Below, in pieces: positions 15,325 to 20,154 of a DNA stretch of 20,622 bases. The stretch is from a virus. The notes under the pieces were generated by a model. It searched no databases and was not told the DNA's origin. It was given only the letters and a program-made list of their open reading frames with translations. A program made the position numbers and the translations under genes. Position 1 is the stretch's first letter. Every line of letters starts with the position of its first letter. The stretch is from the IMG/VR virus record IMGVR_UViG_3300037189_002565, positions 1 through 20,622 of that record, one strand, 5' to 3'.

Positions 15325-16017
15325 TTACTTAACGTCTAACGGTCTACGTTTAGTGGCGACAATTGCGTAAAACTTCTCATGCACTGTTATAGGATTACCT
15401 TCTTCATCAGCACCCATTTGTAGATCAAATTCAATATTTTCAAATTTATTAACATCGAATCCGGTTCTGACTAATAGTGCTGCTAGTTGGTTAGAACCTA
15501 AAATACTGTAGTGATTAGGATTATCTTCGTGCTTTCTATCGCAATCTGGGGCAGGAACTTCAATATAAATCTGTCTGTTTTGCTTTAGTACTCTGTTGTA
15601 TTCCATTAAACTAAAGATTGGATAGGGGCTATGTTCCAATGCATGACGTAAGAATATGAAATCTACACTTTCATCATAGTATCCGTCTTTTTGTGGTAGA
15701 AAGCTTAAGTCATATGCTTTGACAGTATGCCCTTTTGATTCACACAATTGAATATCTTCTGGGCTAAGAGTAACACCAGTAATATTAGTATACTCACGTG
15801 CTTTCATCTCATCTAAGAAATATCCAGGGCCACATCCTAAGTCTAAGATAACTGCATCTTTGGGTAGATTTAATGGATCAACGTAGTCTTTAACTACTTT
15901 AGTTGTTAGTTCTTTGTGGAAGCCACTATCACCTTCAGCATAGATATGTGAAGCATAGAGCCATTCGTTGTAAAATTTTAATTTGATTAAATCGAGGGTG
16001 TTATTAATATCAATCAT
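15325..16017 (-). CDS. SAM-dependent methyltransferase (class I)
   Basis: This 230-residue enzyme has a Rossmann-type methyltransferase fold. Motif I ILDLGCGPGYF is at 57-67, followed by a second strand (ITGVTLSPEDIQLCE), then VDFIFLRHALEHSPYP (motif IV region of Methyltransf_11-like enzymes) and IYIEVPAPD. The acceptor substrate is unknown. Family members methylate small molecules, sugars or proteins; no DNA-methyltransferase motif (DPPY/NPPY) is seen, so DNA modification is unlikely. Placed among fibre and virion genes, it may modify a virion or host-surface component. Its Shine-Dalgarno AGGA (spacing 5) is buried in a long leader hairpin, predicting controlled translation. Confidence 0.87.
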   Translation of the reverse strand: MIDINNTLDLIKLKFYNEWLYASHIYAEGDSGFHKELTTKVVKDYVDPLNLPKDAVILDLGCGPGYFLDEMKAREYTNITGVTLSPEDIQLCESKGHTVKAYDLSFLPQKDGYYDESVDFIFLRHALEHSPYPIFSLMEYNRVLKQNRQIYIEVPAPDCDRKHEDNPNHYSILGSNQLAALLVRTGFDVNKFENIEFDLQMGADEEGNPITVHEKFYAIVATKRRPLDVK

Positions 16018-16021
16018 TGTA

Positions 16022-16056
16022 GTCCTAAAATAGTATAAATCTACTTATTCTAGGAC
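16022..16056 (-). promoter_or_regulatory. Leader hairpin hiding the methyltransferase ribosome site
   Basis: On the minus-strand RNA, bases 16056-16046 pair with 16032-16022 in 11 continuous pairs (one G·U). After one bulged base, 3 more pairs (GUA/UAC) close a 6-base loop (GAUUUA). The 3' arm contains the AGGA Shine-Dalgarno of the methyltransferase. The G·U pair would be a mismatch on the other strand, favouring a minus-strand RNA role. It may be a translation switch like the hairpins in T4 gene e and soc, or a 5'-end stabiliser. Confidence 0.65.
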
Positions 16057-16065
16057 AAACGATTT

Positions 16066-16073
16066 TATTTATT
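16066..16073 (-). promoter_or_regulatory. Late-like motif AATAAATA before methyltransferase
   Basis: AATAAATA on the minus strand, 48 bases before the methyltransferase ATG, overlapping the TAA stop of the 123-residue gene. A transcript from here would start near 16059 and carry the complete leader hairpin. Confidence 0.4.
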
Positions 16074-16440
16074 TTCCATAACCCTTAAACGGTTTGACTG
16101 GGCTAGATTTGTTAATGCCCTCTGGCTCTTGACTCTTGCTATATGGAACCACATCTTTATGATCGGTCGGTATTGTTTTTGTAGCTTGAATCATCATGTT
16201 GTATTCTTCTTCAGTATATGGATGAACTGTATTATATTTCTCTACAAAACTAGCATGATCCATTTCTACTGCATCTTGGCTCTTACCGTCAGCACAAGCC
16301 ATAGCCATCCATAAACGATTCATATGATAGATACGATCATATCCACCTACATCACGTACTTTATGAATACCAGGTGTCACTGCTGCTGCATCTTTATGCA
16401 TAGTGCCTTCAGCTTCAGTTATAAATTCTTTTGCTCTCAT
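16069..16440 (-). CDS. Small protein with capsid-targeting-like N-terminus (1)
   Basis: This is a 123-residue protein. The N-terminus MRAKEFITEAEG resembles the T4 capsid-targeting sequence of internal head proteins (MKTYQEFIxEA), including the IxE motif cut by the prohead protease gp21; cleavage would follow Glu9. The core (DRIYHMNRLWMAMACADGKS, then KYNTVHPYTEEEYNMM) resembles hypothetical proteins I recall from environmental T4-like phages. The C-terminus SSPVKPFKGYGK is shared with the neighbouring 125-residue protein. It starts 1 base after that gene, with AAAGGG 8 bases before the ATG. The inferred role is a protein packed inside the head; the function after injection is unknown. Confidence 0.83.
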   Translation of the reverse strand: MRAKEFITEAEGTMHKDAAAVTPGIHKVRDVGGYDRIYHMNRLWMAMACADGKSQDAVEMDHASFVEKYNTVHPYTEEEYNMMIQATKTIPTDHKDVVPYSKSQEPEGINKSSPVKPFKGYGK

Positions 16441-16441
16441 T

Positions 16442-16819
16442 TTAATACCCTTTAAATCCTTTGATTGGACTGTTCTTTCCTACATCACTAGTTTCTTCAC
16501 TATCAACTGTGCTTAAACGTTTTTTACCACTCATGCCCATTTGCTTTAATGCATCATCTATGATATTATCTAAATCTATGCCATAGCTAACTACAATTTC
16601 ATTTTCTCCCCATGCACTTTGTGCTACGAACTGAGGTACATTATCTTCTGCTCGTTTCTTTGCGCCTTTAGCTCCTGCAATTGCTACACCAAATCTATAT
16701 TGTAGGTATGGATCCTGATTCTTTAATTCAGGAATTGCATATGTTGCAGGTAGTGCATCAGCAACATCTGGTTGAAGTGATCCTGTTCTACCTTCATTTA
16801 TAAATTCATTTGCTCTCAT
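16442..16819 (-). CDS. Small protein with capsid-targeting-like N-terminus (2)
   Basis: This is a 125-residue protein. It starts MRANEFINEGRTG, nearly the same as the next gene's MRAKEFITEAEG, with an IxE cleavage-type site after Glu9. The core (ALPATYAIPELKNQDPYLQYRFGVAIAGAKG, then WGENEIVVSYGIDLDNIIDDALKQMG) is unrelated to that neighbour and resembles hypothetical proteins of environmental T4-like phages. It ends KNSPIKGFKGY, again matching the neighbour. The start overlaps the upstream fibre gene's stop (ATGA, 16816-16819). Shared ends with different cores suggest common targeting signals on different cargo. Confidence 0.83.
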   Translation of the reverse strand: MRANEFINEGRTGSLQPDVADALPATYAIPELKNQDPYLQYRFGVAIAGAKGAKKRAEDNVPQFVAQSAWGENEIVVSYGIDLDNIIDDALKQMGMSGKKRLSTVDSEETSDVGKNSPIKGFKGY

Positions 16820-17571
16820 GTATTAATCTGATATGTGACTTTATGTGTAACTAATGAACTAACATAAGGTACAACGATAACTCTTACATTACTAAATGCT
16901 ACATCTACACTATAATTAGTAACTACATTACCTGTAAAAATTGTATTGAATGCCGTATAGCTTATATCTGTTGAATCGTTTGTTTTGCTTGCAACAATAG
17001 TTATGCTTTGGCTATTGTTACTAGAATTTTCTCTGGATACAATCTCAAACTTACCATTGTCAAAGTCACCCACTGGAATTTCATAAACTGATACTGGGTT
17101 AGTTGTGCTTGTTTGTACTGTTAATGTACTTAAAAATGCAGTGTTTCCGTAAGTAATATTGCTTACTTGAATATCTGCTTTTTGTGATGGGAAAACAGCA
17201 ACATTGAATGATAATAGATTACCTGATTCAGTTACATTGATGTTTCCGATATTTAACGCTTGTTGGCCTAAGTATAAATTACCTACTGTTAAATCTGAAG
17301 TTCCAATGCTGATTTGATTGTCAGTCAATGGAATGATATTTGCGCCTAATACTAAATTTGAGTGTGCATCATCATATACAAAATTAGCACTAGATGCAAA
17401 AGAATCTACGTTCCCGACTACCTTCTTATATTGTATGCCACCTGTATTTCCTGCTGGTTCGTAGTTAGTCGCTACTGCAAAATTGTTGTTAATCTTAATG
17501 AATGCTGTGCGCATTGGATCGCCGGATCCATCATTGGGTAGCGTACCAACATTAATAATTTCGTAATTCAT
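16816..17571 (-). CDS. Small tail fibre / baseplate-type structural protein
   Basis: This 251-residue protein begins with INVGTLPNDGSGDPMRTAFIKINNNF (residues 5-30), the widespread phage fibre/baseplate opening 'VGTxPNDGTGDxLRxAFxKIN'. Residues about 75-105 (LVLGANIIPLTDNQISIGTSDLTVGNLYLG) match a module in the 1338-residue fibre (GNLVPLTNDTFTLGSPTRRIKQSYFG). The C-terminal half is beta-rich with no recognised enzyme motif. It is the first gene of the minus-strand late run that includes the two tagged small proteins and the methyltransferase. AGGG lies before the ATG, and a strong late motif 17 bases further up. Confidence 0.83.
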   Translation of the reverse strand: MNYEIINVGTLPNDGSGDPMRTAFIKINNNFAVATNYEPAGNTGGIQYKKVVGNVDSFASSANFVYDDAHSNLVLGANIIPLTDNQISIGTSDLTVGNLYLGQQALNIGNINVTESGNLLSFNVAVFPSQKADIQVSNITYGNTAFLSTLTVQTSTTNPVSVYEIPVGDFDNGKFEIVSRENSSNNSQSITIVASKTNDSTDISYTAFNTIFTGNVVTNYSVDVAFSNVRVIVVPYVSSLVTHKVTYQINT

Positions 17572-17587
17572 AGTTTAAACCCTGTTT

Positions 17588-17601
17588 ATATAGTATTTAT
17601 C
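17588..17601 (-). promoter_or_regulatory. Late promoter GATAAATACTATAT (minus)
   Basis: Identical over 14 bases to the site before the 686-residue gene. The ATAAATAC core ends 21 bases before the ATG of the 251-residue gene. With the plus-strand site at 17625 it forms a divergent late promoter pair in the 85-base gap. Confidence 0.72.
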
Positions 17602-17624
17602 GCCTACCCAATCAAAATACCCTA

Positions 17625-17632
17625 GATAAATA
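17625..17632 (+). promoter_or_regulatory. Late promoter motif GATAAATA (plus)
   Basis: GATAAATATATTC on the plus strand, 24 bases before the ATG of the 290-residue gene. It drives the only plus-strand genes in the window and sits back-to-back with the minus-strand late site at 17588-17601. Confidence 0.6.
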
Positions 17633-17656
17633 TATTCATATATTAAGGAAATTCCC

Positions 17657-18529
17657 ATGTCAGACCCCAAATTTTTTAGAAAATACTTAGATATCATCAG
17701 TGAAGCTACCCCTGCACAACCAACACAAAAGCAGATTGATGCATATAATAGTTCAGAAACTAACATTAATAAATCCAGTGACAAATTTGCTGCAGGTGAC
17801 AATGTTGGGGGTGCAGTAAATGCAGCTAAAGCCGCAAACGATATAGCTAATGCAGCTGGTATGTCATTTGGTGATAAAGTTGGACTTGCTGGAACAGCAG
17901 TCAAAGCCGGTGGACGAGCTGGTTTAGAATATATGAAATCTAGAGATCCAAATCGAGCAACCGCCGTAGCCGGCGCAAGTGTCGCCAAGGATATGGTTGA
18001 ACCAATGAATAAAATGGTCAACGATCCAAAATTTAATAAAGACTTCAATGCAGGGGTAACGGCAGCAAAAGGTAATCCCAATGCTGATCTTGCAACTCAA
18101 CAAATGGCAGCGGATGTTGAAGCCGGCAAAATGAGTGCAGATAGTTTTAAAGGGGCTATTAATAGAGCTAGTAATAGGGCACAAGCAGTACTAGACGATC
18201 CTGGACAAGCAGAAAAAATGATGGCTTTGCAGGGTGATGATAGTCCTTATATTCAACATTCTGGACTTACAAAAGCAAATACTGCAGAGTTAGATCCAAT
18301 GAAGGCACAAGCTGTTCAAGGAACACTAAAGCCAGTTGAATATACACCGGCACCTATTGGTGGCAGTCCGCAGCAAGCAGCAGCACCAGAGACGCCTGCA
18401 GCACCAGCAGCACCACTAAAGGTTTATACAGGTGCACCTGCTTCCGTAGATACTAGAGATGATACAGGTGATAATGTAACAGAGGAAGATAAAGAATTAG
18501 ATAGAATTAAAAAATTAATTAGAAAGTGA
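17657..18529 (+). CDS. Ala-rich protein with capsid-targeting-like N-terminus
   Basis: This is a 290-residue protein of unknown function. The N-terminus MSDPKFFRKYLDIISEATP has an amphipathic basic/aromatic start and an I-x-E|A site (after Glu16), resembling T4 capsid-targeting sequences and prohead-protease sites. Residues 30-180 are rich in Ala, Gly, Asn and Lys with predicted helices (GGAVNAAKAANDIANAAG, VAGASVAKDMVEPMNKMV). A Pro/Ala linker (about 225-255) precedes a charged helical tail ending DRIKKLIRK. No transmembrane segment is clear. AAGGAA precedes the ATG. It is encoded 4 bases before the exported nuclease under a late-type promoter, so the two are probably made together. It could be an internal head protein or a DNA-compacting protein. 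Confidence 0.83.
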   Translation: MSDPKFFRKYLDIISEATPAQPTQKQIDAYNSSETNINKSSDKFAAGDNVGGAVNAAKAANDIANAAGMSFGDKVGLAGTAVKAGGRAGLEYMKSRDPNRATAVAGASVAKDMVEPMNKMVNDPKFNKDFNAGVTAAKGNPNADLATQQMAADVEAGKMSADSFKGAINRASNRAQAVLDDPGQAEKMMALQGDDSPYIQHSGLTKANTAELDPMKAQAVQGTLKPVEYTPAPIGGSPQQAAAPETPAAPAAPLKVYTGAPASVDTRDDTGDNVTEEDKELDRIKKLIRK

Positions 18530-18533
18530 TAAA

Positions 18534-19391
18534 ATGAAAAAACATATTTCGGAACAAAAGTATTATATTATTATAGCACTAGCATTTGCTTTTTTACTAT
18601 ACTTCCCGTTAGTAAACATGGCTTTTGCTTGGAACCAACGTCCACCGCAGGATCCAAAGACTTGCGCAGTTCACAGTCCATATGGATTTCCGCAGACAGC
18701 AGGGGTTAGTCCTATCTGCCGTCAAGCATATCTAGTAGGATATGACGCAGCAGCTAAGCTTCCAAAGTATGTAACATACACATTACAGCCACAAAATGCT
18801 TTAGGATGTGTAGCACGTACAAATGCATTTGCAGCAGACCAAAGTGTACCTGGTGGTGCAACCCCGGGTGATTATGCTGGTACAGGATACGACAAAGGAC
18901 ACATGAGTCCAGACGGTGATCTAAGTTGGGACGTACAAGTAGAGTTTGAAAGTTTTTTGATGACCAATATGAGTCCACAAGCAGGATCATTAAATCGTGG
19001 TATATGGAAGTTACTAGAGACCTCAGTACGTGGTTGGGCTGTTCAGAGCAATCAGAGTTACACAATCTATGTTGGTGGGATTTACAATGCTCAGGATCCA
19101 AAGATCGGTAGTGGGGTAATTGTTCCTCATGGCTTCTATAAGATTGTAATTAATAATGCTACTAAAGAAGTTGCTGGTTGGGGCTTCCCTCATATTAAAC
19201 CTTATCCTAACTTAGGAAATGATTTAACTAAATTTCGCATGAGTATTGCGCAGATACAACAAGCAGCAGGTGTTAACTTTGGCTTCCCGACCGGAGCAAA
19301 AGAATTAGCCCCAGGTAAAGAATGGACTGTAGACTATGGTGCATTGACTAAGGCAAAACGTGCTAAGTGCGGTGCTAGTTCAGACGATTAA
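18534..19391 (+). CDS. Exported DNA/RNA non-specific endonuclease (DRGH/ββα-Me)
   Basis: This is a 285-residue nuclease of the NucA/EndA type, cutting DNA and RNA with a metal ion. A short basic start and hydrophobic stretch (11-29) end in AFA|W, a good signal-peptidase I site after residue 32. The active site is YDKGHMSPDGD (119-129) with general base His123; the family motif is DRGH, here DKGH. TNMSPQAGSLNRGIWKLLE follows (144-162), with the probable metal ligand Asn154 and Glu162. Four cysteines (44, 62, 92 and about 279) could form disulfides in the periplasm. The ribosome site is poor (4-base gap after the 290-residue gene), suggesting coupled translation. Possible roles are destroying superinfecting DNA or scavenging nucleotides; both are inference. 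Confidence 0.9.
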   Translation: MKKHISEQKYYIIIALAFAFLLYFPLVNMAFAWNQRPPQDPKTCAVHSPYGFPQTAGVSPICRQAYLVGYDAAAKLPKYVTYTLQPQNALGCVARTNAFAADQSVPGGATPGDYAGTGYDKGHMSPDGDLSWDVQVEFESFLMTNMSPQAGSLNRGIWKLLETSVRGWAVQSNQSYTIYVGGIYNAQDPKIGSGVIVPHGFYKIVINNATKEVAGWGFPHIKPYPNLGNDLTKFRMSIAQIQQAAGVNFGFPTGAKELAPGKEWTVDYGALTKAKRAKCGASSDD

Positions 19392-19392
19392 T

Positions 19393-19421
19393 AAAAAAGC
19401 CCCTTAATCGGGGCTTTTTTT
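19393..19421. terminator. Bidirectional rho-independent terminator
   Basis: AAAAAA-GCCCC-TTAATC-GGGGC-TTTTTTT: a 5-bp GC stem with A and T flanks, extended by A-T pairing, effective on both strands. It separates the converging nuclease (plus, ends 19391) and o-spanin (minus; stop codon 19420-19422 overlaps the T run). Confidence 0.93.
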
Positions 19422-19683
19422 ATTTTACTGAATCAAAATTCTTTTTCTGTTCAGTATACCATTCATTCCAAAGTTCAACAGTAAGTTGACATTCTTTATA
19501 TGTAGAATAGTTCTCTGCTACATTACTAACTAAATCACTTAACTTTTCAGTGTCAGTAGGTAATTGCTTAAGATCAGGACATTTTGCTGTTAGTTCTGCT
19601 GGTACTGCAGGAAATGTACGTTTAACTGGAACAGTAGTTGAACAGCCAGTTAATAATAAAGTGAGGATTAATAATTTTTTCAT
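19420..19683 (-). CDS. o-spanin lipoprotein (Rz1-like)
   Basis: This 87-residue protein has a lipoprotein signal MKKLLILTLLLTGC (lipobox LLTGC, lipidated Cys14). Mature residues 15-87 contain FPAVPAELTAKCPDLK and NYSTYKECQLTVELWNEWYTEQKK, with Cys35 and Cys65 possibly disulfide-linked. The lipoprotein signal, small size and 4-base ATGA overlap with an upstream membrane/coiled-coil gene fit the outer-membrane subunit of a two-component spanin, which fuses inner and outer membranes in the last step of lysis. It is larger and less Pro-rich than lambda Rz1. No holin or endolysin gene is in the window. Confidence 0.8.
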   Translation of the reverse strand: MKKLLILTLLLTGCSTTVPVKRTFPAVPAELTAKCPDLKQLPTDTEKLSDLVSNVAENYSTYKECQLTVELWNEWYTEQKKNFDSVK

Positions 19684-20150
19684 TGTTTTTCATCCTTCTT
19701 TAATGGACCAACTTCAACGGTAGCTTTAATTGGCTTTGCTGCTTCATTTAAAATACTGATTGCTGAAGGTGAAACTTTACAATCTTTATCCATATTTGCA
19801 GCCTCTTTGACAATCTTTTCTTGTATAACTATTCTGTCCTGTTTAATAACTTTGACTTTAGTTACATAAACTTTCTTAATTTTGGTATTAGTAGTAGCAA
19901 TCTTTTTCTCAGATTCAGCTACTTTGGCTTCTAGTTCTTTAACTCTTTCTAGCCAAATATTGTTGTTGAAGTTAGCACCTTCTATAAACAATCCAAATAC
20001 TAATAATAGCAATGAAACTATTTTAATCGGTAAACTGTATCTACCTACGAAAGGTACAAATCCTAAAAAGAATGCTATAATTAGTCCAGCGAATCCTGCT
20101 AGACATATTGCATGAAAAACCCAGTCGGGTAAAAATTGAAGTATCCACAT
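19680..20150 (-). CDS. i-spanin-like membrane/coiled-coil protein (Rz-like)
   Basis: This 156-residue protein has hydrophobic segments at about 10-34 and 41-58, then a periplasmic-type coiled coil (about 66-118, ERVKELEAKVAESEKKIATTN) and a C-terminal tail with Cys124 (DKDCKVSPSAISILNEA). The helical stalk and overlap with a lipoprotein gene identify it as the probable inner-membrane spanin subunit. Lambda Rz has one membrane segment. Two here would put the N-terminus in the periplasm if the coiled coil is periplasmic. AGGGA lies 12 bases before the ATG, an unusually long spacing, with AATAAATA in between. Confidence 0.75.
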   Translation of the reverse strand: MWILQFLPDWVFHAICLAGFAGLIIAFFLGFVPFVGRYSLPIKIVSLLLLVFGLFIEGANFNNNIWLERVKELEAKVAESEKKIATTNTKIKKVYVTKVKVIKQDRIVIQEKIVKEAANMDKDCKVSPSAISILNEAAKPIKATVEVGPLKKDEKQ

Positions 20151-20154
20151 AAAA

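Noticed and set aside
15325-16017. Methyltransferase considered as a DNA methylase for restriction evasion
   Set aside because: It lacks the DPPY/NPPY or PC-type catalytic motifs of DNA methylases; the pattern is that of generic small-molecule or protein class I methyltransferases.
17575-18081. A 168-codon open frame on the minus strand opposite the 290-residue gene
   Set aside because: It lies fully antisense to a gene with a good ribosome site and late promoter. Its Ala/Pro/Leu-rich composition is what the reverse of an Ala/Gly-rich frame gives, and it has no recognisable domain.
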